Positions 10,542 through 20,051 are shown, numbered from the stretch's first letter. The stretch: 64,000 nt of DNA from Devosia sp. Root413D1 (GCF_001425235.1 NZ_LMEA01000007.1:630655-694654); one strand, 5' to 3'. The notes: a model not told the origin generated them from the letters alone. Translations and numbers: made by a program.

Positions 10542-11743
10542 TGCCGGTCGACGAAGCCATCGAGCGGATATTCAGGAAGCTGCCCAAGCTCGGCAGCGAG
10601 GCGCTGCCGCTGGTCCGCGCGCATCGCCGCGTGCTCGCCCAGCCACTGGTGGCGCGGCACAGCCAGCCGCCGTTCGATGCCAGCGCCATGGACGGCTACG
10701 CCGTACGCGCCGCCGAGGTGGTGCCGGGCCAGCCGCTGAAGCTGGCCGGCACCTCGCAGGCCGGCGCCCGCTTCGTCGGTATGATGGAGCATGGCCAGTG
10801 CGTCCGCATCTTCACCGGCGCGCCGTTGCCGATCGGCGCCGATGCGGTGATCATGCAGGAAGAAGCGACGGCCAAGGGCAACCAGATCAGCTTCGAGAAG
10901 GTGCCCAAGCCCGGCCAGAGCGTCCGCAAGCAGGGCTTTGACTTCAAGCGCGGCGCCGAGCTGCTGCCGGCGGGTGTGGCGCTGACCCCGGCGATGTTGA
11001 ACCTCGCCGCTTCGGCCAACCACCCGACCTTGACCGTGACGCGCCGACCCCGGATAGCCGTGCTGGCGACCGGCGACGAACTGGTAGCGCCGGGCACGCC
11101 GCTCGGGCCGGACCAGATCATTGCCTCGAACACCTACGGACTGATCCCGCTGCTGGCGCCCTGGGCCGAACAGGTGATCGACCTCGGCATCGTCGCTGAC
11201 GACAAGGATAAGCTCGAGGCGGCGCTGCTTGGCGCCTTCGACCAGGGCGTCGACATGCTGGTCACCACTGGCGGTGCCAGCGTTGGCGAGCGCGATTACG
11301 TCCAGGAAGTGCTGCGCGACCTGGGCGTCGAGGTGGATTTCTGGAAGCTCAGGATGCGACCGGGCAAGCCTCTGATGTTCGGCACCCGCGGCAAGACGCT
11401 GGTGTTCGGCCTGCCGGGCAACCCAGTCTCGGCGCTGGTAACGGCCACCGTGATCCTGAAGCCGGCGCTCAGAGCGCTCACCGGCCACATCGATCCGTTC
11501 TGGCCGCGCATTGGCGTCCCCACCCTGCTCGGCCTGCCGCCGAACGGGCCGCGCCGGCACTTCATGCGAGCGACGCTCAGCCGCAACGACATTGGCTTCC
11601 TGCAGGTGGAGCCGATCTTCGAGACCGATTCGAGCCACTCGACCTCGCTGGCGCTGGCCGACGCACTGATCGTCGTGCCGGAGGATTCTCCGGGCGTGCC
11701 GCCGGGCGAGATCGTCGACGTGATCCCGCTCAGCTGGGGCTGA
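10538..11743 (+). CDS. moeA: Molybdopterin molybdenumtransferase
   Basis: Inserts molybdate into adenylylated molybdopterin, the last step to active cofactor. It has 401 aa. Signatures seen: [13 protein letters not shown] near the N-terminus, [19 protein letters not shown], the MoeA/MoaB-like domain VLATGDELV with [13 protein letters not shown], and KPGKPL-type [13 protein letters not shown] then GLPGNPVSA. The start is ATG at 10538 or the next codon at 10541, both overlapping the moaC stop. In related genomes lexA often follows moeA; here about 33 kb of accessory DNA separates them. Confidence 0.96.
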   Translation: MMPVDEAIERIFRKLPKLGSEALPLVRAHRRVLAQPLVARHSQPPFDASAMDGYAVRAAEVVPGQPLKLAGTSQAGARFVGMMEHGQCVRIFTGAPLPIGADAVIMQEEATAKGNQISFEKVPKPGQSVRKQGFDFKRGAELLPAGVALTPAMLNLAASANHPTLTVTRRPRIAVLATGDELVAPGTPLGPDQIIASNTYGLIPLLAPWAEQVIDLGIVADDKDKLEAALLGAFDQGVDMLVTTGGASVGERDYVQEVLRDLGVEVDFWKLRMRPGKPLMFGTRGKTLVFGLPGNPVSALVTATVILKPALRALTGHIDPFWPRIGVPTLLGLPPNGPRRHFMRATLSRNDIGFLQVEPIFETDSSHSTSLALADALIVVPEDSPGVPPGEIVDVIPLSWG

Positions 11744-11750
11744 CTCGGAC

Positions 11751-11781
11751 TTGACCTTCCCATCATGGGAAGGTGTATCCG
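11751..11781 (+). promoter_or_regulatory. CueR-type MerR-family operator/promoter
   Basis: A -35-like TTGACC (11751-11756) and a -10-like TATCCG (11776-11781) are separated by 19 nt, the long spacer typical of MerR-activated promoters. The spacer holds a perfect dyad, arms ACCTTCCCAT and ATGGGAAGGT around a central C (11754-11774). This matches the known CueR-type pattern ACCTTCC-N7-GGAAGGT. It lies 26 nt upstream of the MerR-family gene, implying autoregulation. Confidence 0.85.
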
Positions 11782-11806
11782 CCTCCTGCTGACAAGGAGG
11801 CATTGC

Positions 11807-12253
11807 ATGAACATCGGACAGGCCGCGAAGGCCACCGGCATCTCCACCAAGATGATCCGCTACTACGAATCGATCGGGCTGGTCGCTGCCCCGCACCGGA
11901 CCGAGTCCGGTTATCGGGTCTATCTCGACGACGATCTGCATGCGCTGCGCTTCATCAATCGGGCTCGTGACCTCGGCTTCTCGGTCGAACAGATGCGCGA
12001 CCTGCTGACGCTGTGGCGCGATCGCGACCGGGCCAGTGCCGACGTCAAGGCGATCGCCCGCGCGCATATCGCGGTGCTGGCCGAGAAGGCGCGCGCCCTC
12101 GCCGCGATGAGCGAGACGCTGCAGCACCTGGCTGAAACCTGCCACGGCGATGACCGGCCGAGCTGCCCGATCATCGAGAAGATCGCCGCTGCCGTGCCGT
12201 CTTCGGGCCGTCCGGCAAACCGCCCGCGCTTCGGCATCGCGCAGTTGCACTGA
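11807..12253 (+). CDS. MerR-family regulator, CueR-like (copper/silver/gold type)
   Basis: A 148-aa DNA-bending activator starting MNIGQAAKATGISTKMIRYYE, with AAGGAGG 6 nt upstream of the ATG. The winged helix occupies residues 1-70 and a dimerisation helix follows. Near the C-terminus CHGDDRPSCPII contains two Cys seven residues apart, the CX7C metal loop of CueR-type sensors for monovalent copper, silver or gold. No copper ATPase, oxidase or chaperone gene is adjacent; the next gene is a 14-helix MFS pump with its own 19-spacer promoter. Metal specificity is inferred from the motif and operator only. Confidence 0.88.
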   Translation: MNIGQAAKATGISTKMIRYYESIGLVAAPHRTESGYRVYLDDDLHALRFINRARDLGFSVEQMRDLLTLWRDRDRASADVKAIARAHIAVLAEKARALAAMSETLQHLAETCHGDDRPSCPIIEKIAAAVPSSGRPANRPRFGIAQLH

Positions 12254-12256
12254 GGC

Positions 12257-12287
12257 TTGACCCTCCAAACATTGGAACCCTTAGGCA
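12257..12287 (+). promoter_or_regulatory. Second MerR-type promoter, upstream of the MFS pump
   Basis: TTGACC (12257-12262) and TAGGCA (12282-12287) are again 19 nt apart, with an imperfect dyad in the spacer (TCCAA and TTGGA around ACA). The half-sites are weaker than at 11754-11774 (ACCCTCC against ACCTTCC). Its location just after the regulator and 55 nt before the MFS start suggests that the CueR-like protein activates the pump. Confidence 0.65.
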
Positions 12288-12341
12288 CCTCGATCGATGC
12301 CGCGCGACTCCCGCGCCGGACCAGTCGAAAGGACCTTTCCA

Positions 12342-13727
12342 ATGCAACCCGATCCACGGCGGTGGTGGGGCCTGGCGCTGCTGAGCGCCGCCCAGTTCAT
12401 CGTCATTCTCGATACCTCGATCGTCGGCGTCGCCCTGCCGGCGATCCAGACCCAGCTCGGTTTCTCGCCCGAGAACCTCAGCTGGATCTTCAACGCCTAT
12501 GTCGTCGCCTTTGGTGGCCTGTTGCTGCTCGGCGGCAAGCTGAGCGACGTGTTCGGGGCGCGCCGCATGTTCGCGCTCGGCTTCGTCATACTGACCGCAG
12601 CCTCGATTCTGGCTGGTGTCGCGAGCTCTCAGGCCATGCTGATCGCCGGCCGCGCCATCCAGGGTGTTGGCGCAGCGCTGATTGCGCCGTCGGCGCTGGT
12701 GCTGCTGATGCAGCTGTTCGCGCATGATGGTCGCGAGCTCGGCAAGGCGTTCGGCGTCTGGGGCGCCGCCGCGGCTGCCGGTGGCACCGCCGGGGTGTTC
12801 CTCGGCGGCGTTATCACCGAGTGGCTGAGCTGGCCCTGGACCTTCCTCGTCAACGTGCCGCTCGGCGCGCTGGTGTTGCTGCTGACCCCCGCCCTGCTGC
12901 CGCGGGTGCATGGCGGCATCGGCCGGATCGACTGGCTCGGCGCCATCACCATCACCGGTGCGCTGTCGCTGGCGGTCTACGCCATCGTCACCACCGGTCC
13001 GGGACAATGGTCATCGCCCACGACGCTGACCCTGCTCGGTGTGGCGGCGCTGCTGTTCGTCGGCTTTGTCGCGCTGCAGGCCATGGGCCGGCAGCCCTTG
13101 CTGCCGCTCTCGATCTTCGCGACCCCGAACCTCGCGGCTGCGAACCTGCTGATGGCGCTGCTCGGCGCGGCGTGGATTCCGCTGTGGTTCTACCTCAACC
13201 TCTACCTGCAGCAGGTGCTGGGGCTGTCGGCGCTCTATAGCGGCCTGGCGCTGGTGCCGATGACCATCACCATCATGGTGCTGATGGTCTGGCTGTCGGG
13301 CCGGCTGGTCGGCCGCTTCGGTATCAAGGCCAACCTCGTGGCCGGCCTGCTCGCCATGGCCGTTGCGCTGTTCCTGTTCACCCGCGTGCCCGCCGACGGC
13401 GACTTCTGGGTCGACGTGCTGCCAGCCTCGCTGCTGGCCGCGCTGGGCATGGCGCTGGCCTACATCCCGGCCACCATGGCCGGCATGTCCAGCGCACGCC
13501 CCGAGCAGACCGGGCTCGCTTCTGGCCTGATCAGCACCACCTATCAGGTCGGCTCGGCCATCGGCCTCGCCGCCATGGTGGCGGTGGCGGCGGGAAGCGG
13601 CTCAGACCTGCTGGCCGGCTTCCAGGCGGCATTCTTCGGGGCGATGATCGTCGCGGCGGTCGCCGCGCTGGCCGCGCTGCTGTTCATCAGCGGCACCCCG
13701 GCCACGCAGGCGGCAGCCGCGGAGTAG
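12342..13727 (+). CDS. MFS efflux transporter, DHA2 (EmrB/QacA) family
   Basis: A 461-aa integral membrane protein with about 14 predicted hydrophobic helices. The antiporter segment LDTSIVGVALPAIQTQLGFS near residues 23-42 and WIFNAYVVAFGGLLLLGGKLSDVFGARR are hallmarks of the DHA2 drug:proton antiporters. The ATG at 12342 has an AAAGGA site 8-9 nt upstream; an earlier in-frame ATG at 12297 lacks one. A MerR-type promoter precedes it, so export of a metal complex or a toxic organic compound is plausible, but the substrate cannot be read from sequence. A GC-rich hairpin follows the stop. Confidence 0.88.
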   Translation: MQPDPRRWWGLALLSAAQFIVILDTSIVGVALPAIQTQLGFSPENLSWIFNAYVVAFGGLLLLGGKLSDVFGARRMFALGFVILTAASILAGVASSQAMLIAGRAIQGVGAALIAPSALVLLMQLFAHDGRELGKAFGVWGAAAAAGGTAGVFLGGVITEWLSWPWTFLVNVPLGALVLLLTPALLPRVHGGIGRIDWLGAITITGALSLAVYAIVTTGPGQWSSPTTLTLLGVAALLFVGFVALQAMGRQPLLPLSIFATPNLAAANLLMALLGAAWIPLWFYLNLYLQQVLGLSALYSGLALVPMTITIMVLMVWLSGRLVGRFGIKANLVAGLLAMAVALFLFTRVPADGDFWVDVLPASLLAALGMALAYIPATMAGMSSARPEQTGLASGLISTTYQVGSAIGLAAMVAVAAGSGSDLLAGFQAAFFGAMIVAAVAALAALLFISGTPATQAAAAE

Positions 13728-13735
13728 CGAGAATG

Positions 13736-13757
13736 GGCCCGGCGTCGGCGCCGGGCC
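13736..13757. terminator. Hairpin between convergent genes
   Basis: Arms GGCCCGGCG (13736-13744) and CGCCGGGCC (13749-13757) enclose loop TCGG. It lies between the stops of the MFS gene (plus) and cysW (minus), so it may serve both directions, though neither side has a strong T-run. Confidence 0.6.
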
Positions 13758-13768
13758 TCACTCCACCG

Positions 13769-14614
13769 CTAGTGCCTGGTCTTCCGCTCGAGCACCGACT
13801 TGAGGACGATGGTGAGCACGGCCAGCAGCGCCAGCGTCGAGGCGGCGGCGAAGGCGCCGGTGACGTTGAAATCGTTGAACAAGAGCTCGATCTGCAGCGG
13901 CAGCGTATTGGTCTGGCCGCGGATGGCGCCCGAAACCACCGACACCGCGCCGAACTCGCCGATCACCCGGGCATTGCACAGCACCGCGCCATAGAGCAGC
14001 GCCCAGCGGATGTTGGGCAACGTTACGTGCCAGAAGATCTGCCGGCCGTTGGCGCCGAGCGACAGCGCCGCCTCCTCGTCTTCGCCGCCCTGCTGCTGCA
14101 TCAGCGGGATCAGCTCGCGCGCCACGAACGGCGAGGTGACGAACAGCGAGACGAGGAAAATCGCCCACACCGTGAACATCAGCTTGAGGTCGAACTGCGC
14201 CAGCAGCGGGCCGAGCAGCCCCTGCCCGCCATAGAGGAACAGGTAGATCACACCAGCCACGATCGGGCTCACCGAGAACGGGATCTCGATGAAGGTGATG
14301 AGCAGCCGTTTGCCGCGGAATTCGTAGCGCGTCACCAGCCAGGCGGCGGCGATGCCGAACCCGACATTGATCGGCACCACGACGATCGCCGCCAGCACGG
14401 TGAGAAAGATCGCGTGCAGCGTTTCGGGTTCGACGATGTTGGCGAGATAGACGCCGACGCCTTCGCGAAATCCGGTGACGACGATCAGCAGCAACGGCAC
14501 CAGCAGCACGGCGCCGGCCATCAGGTAGGCGAGCCCGATCAGCCCCCACGCCACCGCGGATTGCGGGCGGCGCGGATCGGCCGGGAGCGACGCGTCAGCG
14601 GGATTTATCTGCAT
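13769..14614 (-). CDS. cysW: Sulfate/thiosulfate ABC transporter permease CysW
   Basis: One of two inner-membrane permeases of the sulfate importer. The 281-aa protein has about six hydrophobic segments and the permease coupling loop EEAALSLGANGRQIFWHVTLPNI that docks on the ATPase. IEIPFSVSPIVAGVIYLFLYG and VIGEFGAVSVVSG are typical of CysW. Its start overlaps the cysT end by 20 nt. No ATPase gene (cysA) follows; the next gene is convergent, so the ATPase must be encoded elsewhere. Confidence 0.93.
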   Translation of the reverse strand: MQINPADASLPADPRRPQSAVAWGLIGLAYLMAGAVLLVPLLLIVVTGFREGVGVYLANIVEPETLHAIFLTVLAAIVVVPINVGFGIAAAWLVTRYEFRGKRLLITFIEIPFSVSPIVAGVIYLFLYGGQGLLGPLLAQFDLKLMFTVWAIFLVSLFVTSPFVARELIPLMQQQGGEDEEAALSLGANGRQIFWHVTLPNIRWALLYGAVLCNARVIGEFGAVSVVSGAIRGQTNTLPLQIELLFNDFNVTGAFAAASTLALLAVLTIVLKSVLERKTRH

Positions 14615-15497
14615 AGCGGAGCTGCCAGGCTTGAAGCAGGTTGGTAAGGAACAGGGTGACGAACGCAGTCGCCAGCAGCACGGTCGCGAGCGCGGCGGCG
14701 GCCGGGTAATTGTGCTCGTCGAGCCGGATGAAGATCAGCAGCGAGACGATCTCGGTCATCCCCGGCAGGTTCCCGGCAATGAACACCACGGCGCCGAACT
14801 CGCCGATGGCGCGGGCAAAGCAGAGCACCACACCGGTGGTGAAAGCCGGCAGGATCAGCGGCAGGATCACCCGCGAGAACACCTGGAACGGCGTCGCGCC
14901 GAGCAGCCGGGCTGCCTCCTGCACGTCCTCGGGAATGTCCTCCAGCACCGGCTGCACCGTACGCACCACGAAGGGCAGCGAGGTGAAGGCCATGGCGACG
15001 ATGATGCCAAGCTGCGCGTGGGTGACAGTGACCCCGAGCGGCACGAGGATTTGCCCATACCAGCCGGCCGGACCGAACAGCGTCACCAGCGCGAGGCCGG
15101 CGACAGCGGTCGGCAACGCGAATGGCAGGTCGACCAGCCCGTCGATGATGCGCTTGCCGGGGAATTCGTAGCGCACCAGCACCCAGGCCAGCAGCAGGCC
15201 GAAAAAGCCGTTGAACACCGCTGCGGCAGCGGCGGAGGAGAAGGTGATCCAGTAGGCCGAAATCGCCCGTGGCGACGAGACGATGCGCCAGAACTCCGGC
15301 CAGCCGAGGCTGAAGGTCTTGAGCAGCATTGCCGCCAGCGGCAGCGCCACGATCAGGACGAGATAGAGCGCCGTGATGCCGAAGGTCAGCCCGAAGCCCG
15401 GCAGCAGATGCCTGCGACCGGGCTTTCGCGCCTTCGGCAGGCGCGTTCCAAAGGCAACGGCGCGGGGTGCCTCCCGCGCCGTATCGAGGCTGGTCAA
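14595..15497 (-). CDS. cysT: Sulfate/thiosulfate ABC transporter permease CysT (CysU)
   Basis: The partner permease to CysW, 300 aa, with a 30-residue charged N-terminus followed by six membrane segments. The coupling loop is VQEAARLLGATPFQVFSRVILPLI. Segments DLPFALPTAVAGLALVTLFG and ARAIGEFGAVVFIAGNLPG fit CysT. It begins 9 nt downstream of the binding-protein gene, forming an sbp-cysT-cysW operon. Confidence 0.93.
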   Translation of the reverse strand: MTSLDTAREAPRAVAFGTRLPKARKPGRRHLLPGFGLTFGITALYLVLIVALPLAAMLLKTFSLGWPEFWRIVSSPRAISAYWITFSSAAAAAVFNGFFGLLLAWVLVRYEFPGKRIIDGLVDLPFALPTAVAGLALVTLFGPAGWYGQILVPLGVTVTHAQLGIIVAMAFTSLPFVVRTVQPVLEDIPEDVQEAARLLGATPFQVFSRVILPLILPAFTTGVVLCFARAIGEFGAVVFIAGNLPGMTEIVSLLIFIRLDEHNYPAAAALATVLLATAFVTLFLTNLLQAWQLRYADKSR

Positions 15498-15506
15498 AGC
15501 CCGGCC

Positions 15507-16505
15507 CTACTGGTTGACGAACACCTTGTCGAGCAGGCCGCCTTCGGCGAAGTGGTCGGCCTTGATCTTGTCCCAGCCGCCGAACACGTCCTCGACCGTC
15601 ACCAGGCGCACCTCGGGGAACTGCGCCTTGTACTTTTCGACTGCCGACGCCTCGTGGACGCGGTGGAACAGCGCGCCGGCAATGTCCTGGCCCTCGGGCG
15701 AATAGAGGTAGTTGAGGTAGGCAGTGGCGATCTCGCGGGTGCCGCGCTTGTCGACCACCTTGTCGACCACGGCGACCGGGAATTCGGCCAGCAGGCTCAC
15801 CGACGGGATCACTGCGTCATACTGGTCGTCGCCGAGCTGCTTGATGGTGCCGAGCACTTCGGCCTCGAAGGTGATCAGCACGTCGCCGATCTTGTTCTCG
15901 ACGAACGTCGTGGTGGCGGCGCGGCCGCCGGTCTCGAACACCGGAACGTTCGAGAACACCTTCTTCAGATACTCTTCGATCTTGACCTCGTCGCCGGCAA
16001 ACGCCTCGGTCGCCCAGGCGCGGGCGGCGAGATAGGTGTAGCGGCCATTGCCCGAGGTCTTGGGGTTCGGGAAGATGATCTTGACGTCGTCGCGAGCGAG
16101 ATCAGACCAGTCCTTGATGCCCTTGGGGTTGCCCTCACGCACGAGGAAGGCCGGCAGCGAGTAGAACGGCGAGGCGTTGTTGGCGAACTTCGACTTCCAG
16201 TCCGCGGTGACAAACTCGCCTTTGGCGAGCGTATCGACGTCGATCACCTGGTTGAAGGTGACCACATCGGCTTCCAGCCCCTCGAGGATCAGGCCGGCCT
16301 GCTTGGACGAGCCGGCATGCGACTGGTTGACCTTCACGTCGGCGTTGGCCGAGGCCTTGTAGGACGGGACGAACTTGGCGTTCACCGCATCGAACAGCTC
16401 GCGCGAAATGTCATAGGAGACGTTGAGGATCTCGGTAGTCTGCGCCAGCACCGGCGCGGTCCCCAGGAGAATGGCGGCAACGGCCGCAGTGAAAAGCTTG
16501 TTCAT
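15507..16505 (-). CDS. Periplasmic sulfate-binding protein
   Basis: A 332-aa secreted protein with a signal peptide at about residues 1-21 (AAVAAILLGTAPVLA-QTT). It belongs to the Sbp/CysP family: LNVSYDISRELF near the mature N-terminus, VNQSHAGSSKQA, and the NPKTSGNGRYTYLAA segment that contacts the oxyanion. It captures sulfate or thiosulfate for CysTW. It is the first gene of the three-gene operon; the promoter must lie in 16506-16689. Confidence 0.93.
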   Translation of the reverse strand: MNKLFTAAVAAILLGTAPVLAQTTEILNVSYDISRELFDAVNAKFVPSYKASANADVKVNQSHAGSSKQAGLILEGLEADVVTFNQVIDVDTLAKGEFVTADWKSKFANNASPFYSLPAFLVREGNPKGIKDWSDLARDDVKIIFPNPKTSGNGRYTYLAARAWATEAFAGDEVKIEEYLKKVFSNVPVFETGGRAATTTFVENKIGDVLITFEAEVLGTIKQLGDDQYDAVIPSVSLLAEFPVAVVDKVVDKRGTREIATAYLNYLYSPEGQDIAGALFHRVHEASAVEKYKAQFPEVRLVTVEDVFGGWDKIKADHFAEGGLLDKVFVNQ

Positions 16506-16689
16506 TATGCCCCAGCGGAAAAATCGGAATGAACCGAGGATTCGGTGAGGCGAGAAACACGAATCCGGCAGCCCGCGTCAAAGCCTAGTGCGTTGATCCG
16601 GAGGACTTATTCCCCTCGGGCAAGGCAAAGAGCATCGCGTTGCGTGGGACCGGTGCCGCGCGCAACGTCATTTCCAGCGCCTCGACCGG

Positions 16690-16845
16690 TCAGCGACCGA
16701 TGGCGCGGAACTGTTTGGGCTCGATGCCCAAGGTACGCAGGTCGCGGGCGGTCGGAACGCGGCCGGCCTGCGTCGCGGCAGCGGCCGCGTTGGCAGCGCC
16801 GAAAATGCTGAAGACGTCACGGAGAAGGCTGGGCTTGCGGGTCAT
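16690..16845 (-). CDS. Small conserved-looking protein of unknown function (51 aa)
   Basis: A 51-aa protein running from MTRKPSLLRDVFSIFGAA to a basic C-terminus, with the segment ARDLRTLGIEPKQF. An AAAGGA site lies 8 nt upstream of the ATG at 16845, and the reading frame has normal codon use. The form (short, basic, ending in an RDLRxLGI motif) resembles small DUF1127-like proteins of alphaproteobacteria, but I cannot name a family with confidence. It sits alone between the tctCBA hairpin and sbp, on the same strand. Confidence 0.6.
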   Translation of the reverse strand: MTRKPSLLRDVFSIFGAANAAAAATQAGRVPTARDLRTLGIEPKQFRAIGR

Positions 16846-16878
16846 CTGGAGGTCCTTTCGTCCCCCCATAAATGGGAA

Positions 16879-16920
16879 GGCTTGCCTGCCTCCGGCAGTG
16901 GGCGGGAAGGCAGGCAAGCC
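16879..16920 (-). terminator. Long hairpin after tctA
   Basis: A perfect 12-bp inverted repeat, GGCTTGCCTGCC (16879-16890) and GGCAGGCAAGCC (16909-16920), with an 18-nt loop. It begins 18 nt past the tctA stop on the minus strand. There is no long T-run, but the stem is strong; it probably ends the tctCBA transcript or protects its 3' end. Confidence 0.65.
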
Positions 16921-16938
16921 ATGCGTGTGTTGCAGGCG

Positions 16939-18456
16939 TCAGTCGTTGTCGGCAGCAACCGCCGCCAGCACTTCGCCCTTGCCGCGCGCCCTGAGGATCA
17001 GGGGCACGATCAGCGCCAGCGCCGCCAGCGCCAGCAGCGTCGCCGAGATCGGCGAGGTGAACAGCACCATCACATCGCCCTGCGAGATGGCCAGCGCCCG
17101 CCGCAACTGCTGCTCGGCCATCGGGCCGAGGATCAGCCCCACCACTACGGGAGCGATCGGGAAATGGAACAGCCGCAAGCCATAACCCAGCAGGCCGAAG
17201 GCCAGCAGCATGCCGAGCTCGAACACCGACGGGTTGGCGCCGATAGTGCCGAGCGTCGCGAACAGCAGGATGCCGGCATAGAGCCAGGGTTTCGGGATGG
17301 TGAGCAGCTTCACCCACAGCCCGATCAGCGGCAGGTTGAGGACAATCAGCATCAGGTTGGCGATCAACAGGCTGGCGATCAGGCCCCAGACCAGCTGCGG
17401 GTTCGAGGTGAACAGCAGCGGACCCGGCTGCAAGCCATATTGCTGGAAGCCGGCCAGCATGATCGCCGCGGTCGCCGAGGTCGGCAGCCCCAGTGTCAGC
17501 AGCGGCACCAGGGTCCCCGCGGCGGACGCGTTGTTGGCCGCTTCCGGTCCCGCCACGCCTTCGATGGCGCCATGGCCGAACTCCTCTGGGTGCTTGGAGA
17601 GTTTCTTTTCCGCCGCATAGGAGAAGAACGTGCCGATCTCGGCGCCGCCGGCCGGCATGGCGCCGATCGGAAAGCCGATAACGGTGCCGCGCAGCCACGG
17701 CTTCCACGACCGGGCCCAGTCCTTGGCGCTCATCCACAGCGAGCCGCGCACCGGCTCCACCGTTTCGGGAGCGCGCTTGCCCTGTGCCGCGACGAACAGC
17801 GTCTCGCCGATAGCGAACATGGCGACGGCCAGCGTCGTGACCTCGACGCCGTCGAGCAGGTCGGGAATGCCGAAGCTCAGCCGCGCCTGCCCGGTCTGCA
17901 GGTCAATGCCGATAATCCCCAGCGTCAGGCCGATGAACAGCGAGGTCAATCCGCGCAGGGCGGAATCGCCGAACGCCGCTGAGACGGTGACGAAAGCCAG
18001 CACCATCAGCGCGAAATACTCGCGCGGCCCGAAAGCGAGCGCGAACTTCACCACCCACGGGGCGAGGAAGGCGAGCGCGATGGTGGCGATCAGGCCGGCA
18101 ACGAACGAGCCGATGGCCGCGGTGGCGAGGGCTGGACCACCCCTGCCCGCCTTGGCCATCTTGTTACCCTCGAGCGCCGTGACGATCGAGGCGCTTTCGC
18201 CGGGCGTGTTGAGCAGGATCGAAGTGGTCGAGCCGCCATACATGCCGCCATAGTAGATCCCAGCGAACATGATCAGTGACCCGGCGGGATCGAGCTTGTA
18301 GGTGACCGGCAGCAACAGTGCCACGGTGGTCGCCGGCCCGATGCCGGGCAGCACGCCGACGGCGGTGCCGAGCGTCACGCCGACCAGGGCGTACAACAGG
18401 TTGATCGGCTGGATCGCAACCGAAAGCCCCTGCAGCAGCAGGGCGAAGGTATCCAT
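16939..18456 (-). CDS. tctA: Tripartite tricarboxylate transporter, large membrane subunit TctA
   Basis: The 505-aa main permease of a TTT transporter, with about 11-12 membrane helices. Family signatures are present: [25 protein letters not shown] near residues 27-51, [20 protein letters not shown], and [15 protein letters not shown] in the second half. It imports a carboxylate such as citrate using an ion gradient and a periplasmic TctC protein. Its start overlaps the tctB stop by one base, and the order tctC-tctB-tctA is standard. Confidence 0.95.
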   Translation of the reverse strand: MDTFALLLQGLSVAIQPINLLYALVGVTLGTAVGVLPGIGPATTVALLLPVTYKLDPAGSLIMFAGIYYGGMYGGSTTSILLNTPGESASIVTALEGNKMAKAGRGGPALATAAIGSFVAGLIATIALAFLAPWVVKFALAFGPREYFALMVLAFVTVSAAFGDSALRGLTSLFIGLTLGIIGIDLQTGQARLSFGIPDLLDGVEVTTLAVAMFAIGETLFVAAQGKRAPETVEPVRGSLWMSAKDWARSWKPWLRGTVIGFPIGAMPAGGAEIGTFFSYAAEKKLSKHPEEFGHGAIEGVAGPEAANNASAAGTLVPLLTLGLPTSATAAIMLAGFQQYGLQPGPLLFTSNPQLVWGLIASLLIANLMLIVLNLPLIGLWVKLLTIPKPWLYAGILLFATLGTIGANPSVFELGMLLAFGLLGYGLRLFHFPIAPVVVGLILGPMAEQQLRRALAISQGDVMVLFTSPISATLLALAALALIVPLILRARGKGEVLAAVAADND

Positions 18457-19001
18457 CAGCTGGCGCTCCCCGGAGCGGCCTTGAACGGCGCGGTGATGAG
18501 GTCAAAACCCTGGATCAACAGCTGCTCGGGCGGACCGGCGGGCAGCGTCAGCTGCAGCAGGCGGGCGAACACGAACCAGACGAAGCCCGAGATGAGGATG
18601 CCGCTCAGCAAAGCCAGCGGCAGTGAAACCTTGCCCAGGCCCCGCGCCGTCATGGCGAACAGGATGCCGGTGGCGATCGAAAAGCCGGTGAACTTGATCA
18701 GCGCCATCTGCGCGACAAGTCCGCCGACGATCCACAGTACGGGCGGAAAATCCTGCTGCTCGCGCTCGGGAAAATCGTGCCGATAGGCGGCAATTGCGGT
18801 CCAGATGGCGAGGCCGCCAAGGCAGATGGCGATCGCATAGGGAATGGTCTGCGGTCCGATCCGCGCATAAGCGCCACCGGCGCCCAGCCGCGAGGCGTCC
18901 CACGCCACCAGCAGCGCGAGAGCCAACAGACCCGCAGCGATGACCAGCGCCGCCCAGTCAGGGCGGCGCTGCTTGTTTGCCTGAGCCATGGGCTCGATCA
19001 T
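18456..19001 (-). CDS. tctB: Tripartite tricarboxylate transporter, small membrane subunit TctB
   Basis: A 181-aa protein with four hydrophobic helices, the usual size and layout of TctB. The first helix lies near residues 17-34 and the Gly/Ala-rich [19 protein letters not shown] segment is typical. The ATG at 19001 overlaps the tctC stop (ATGA); a second ATG four codons in (18989) is an alternative start. It works in the inner membrane with TctA. Confidence 0.9.
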   Translation of the reverse strand: MIEPMAQANKQRRPDWAALVIAAGLLALALLVAWDASRLGAGGAYARIGPQTIPYAIAICLGGLAIWTAIAAYRHDFPEREQQDFPPVLWIVGGLVAQMALIKFTGFSIATGILFAMTARGLGKVSLPLALLSGILISGFVWFVFARLLQLTLPAGPPEQLLIQGFDLITAPFKAAPGSAS

Positions 19002-19948
19002 TGCACGAGACCGACGTCCTTGAGAATTGCCTCGGTGGAGGTGATCTCAGTGGCCAGCTGGGTCTTGAACGCGTCACCGGCCAGGTAGGTGTTGTTCCAG
19101 CCCTTGGTCTCGAGGATCTTCGTCCACGAAGCCGAGTTCACCAGCTTTTCGATATCGGCACCGATCGCGGCGGTCTGCTCGGCGCTGAGGCCAGGACCGG
19201 CCCACACGCCGCGCCAATTCTGCACCACCAGGTCAACGCCGCCTTCCTTGAAGGTCGGCCCGTTGATGATGGCCACCTTCTCGGGCGACGAAACCCCGAT
19301 GACGCGTAGCGCACCGGCTTCCACCTGCGACTGGAATTCGCCATAGCCTGAAATACCCACCGTCACCTGGCTGCCGAGCACGGCGGCGAGCGCTTCGCCG
19401 CCACCCGAGAAGGCCACGTAGTTGACGAGCTTCGGGTCGACGCCGACGGCCTTGGCAAAGAGGCCGGCGGTGATGTGGTCGGTACCGCCAGCTGAGCCGC
19501 CAGCCCACGACACCGAGCCGGGATCGGCCTTCAGTTTGGCGACGAGACCGGCGAGGTCCTGGATGTCGGAAGCCGCGGGTACGACGATCACTTCGTATTC
19601 GCCGGTGAGCCGGGCAATCGGCGTCACCGCGTCGAGGGTCACCGGCGCCTTGTTGGTGAGGATCGCGCCGACCATCACGTAACCGCCGACGATCAGCTTG
19701 GACGGGTTGCCATTGGCCTCCTGCACGAACTGCGCGAGGCCGATGGTGCCGCCGGCGCCCGGCACATTGGTAACCTGCACGTTGCCGGAAATGCCCTCGG
19801 CGGTGAGGGCCTCCTGCATCGAGCGGGCGGTCTGGTCCCAGCCGCCACCGGGCGCGGCAGGCGCCATGATCGAATAGTCGGCGGCAAAGGCCGCGGTAGG
19901 CAGCGCCAAGGCGCCCGCCAGCAAGGCAGTCGCGACGAGATGCTTCAT
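18998..19948 (-). CDS. tctC: Tripartite tricarboxylate transporter substrate-binding protein TctC
   Basis: A 316-aa periplasmic binding protein. I start it at ATG 19948, preceded by GGAGG at 7 nt, which yields a clean signal peptide ending TAAFA-ADY. The TTT family motifs [18 protein letters not shown] and [10 protein letters not shown] near the mature N-terminus bind the carboxylate. The ligand cannot be deduced from sequence; the nearby TctDE-like two-component system suggests citrate, tricarballylate or a related acid. Confidence 0.93.
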   Translation of the reverse strand: MKHLVATALLAGALALPTAAFAADYSIMAPAAPGGGWDQTARSMQEALTAEGISGNVQVTNVPGAGGTIGLAQFVQEANGNPSKLIVGGYVMVGAILTNKAPVTLDAVTPIARLTGEYEVIVVPAASDIQDLAGLVAKLKADPGSVSWAGGSAGGTDHITAGLFAKAVGVDPKLVNYVAFSGGGEALAAVLGSQVTVGISGYGEFQSQVEAGALRVIGVSSPEKVAIINGPTFKEGGVDLVVQNWRGVWAGPGLSAEQTAAIGADIEKLVNSASWTKILETKGWNNTYLAGDAFKTQLATEITSTEAILKDVGLVQ

Positions 19949-20012
19949 TGCTTGTCCTCCAATGCGGCCGACGCAACGCCGACCGTCGTTATTTCGATCC
20001 AGGGGGGAATAC

Positions 20013-20051
20013 CCCGCGATGAACAGCGCGGGCTGCCGCAGGGTTGCGGCA
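20013..20051 (-). terminator. Two tandem hairpins downstream of the solute-binding protein gene
   Basis: CCCGCG/CGCGGG (20013-20018, 20027-20032) and TGCCGCA/TGCGGCA (20034-20040, 20045-20051) form adjacent hairpins in the 236-nt gap between the 20185 stop and the tctC start. They may terminate the upstream minus-strand gene or form part of the tctC leader. The rest of the gap shows no gene. Confidence 0.45.

Noticed and set aside
10445-12268. 607-aa open frame antisense to moeA and the MerR gene
   Set aside because: Both plus-strand genes have clear families and ribosome binding sites; the antisense frame has none.
14631-16532. 633-aa open frame antisense to cysT and sbp
   Set aside because: Shadow of the sulfate transporter operon; highly charged, no motif.
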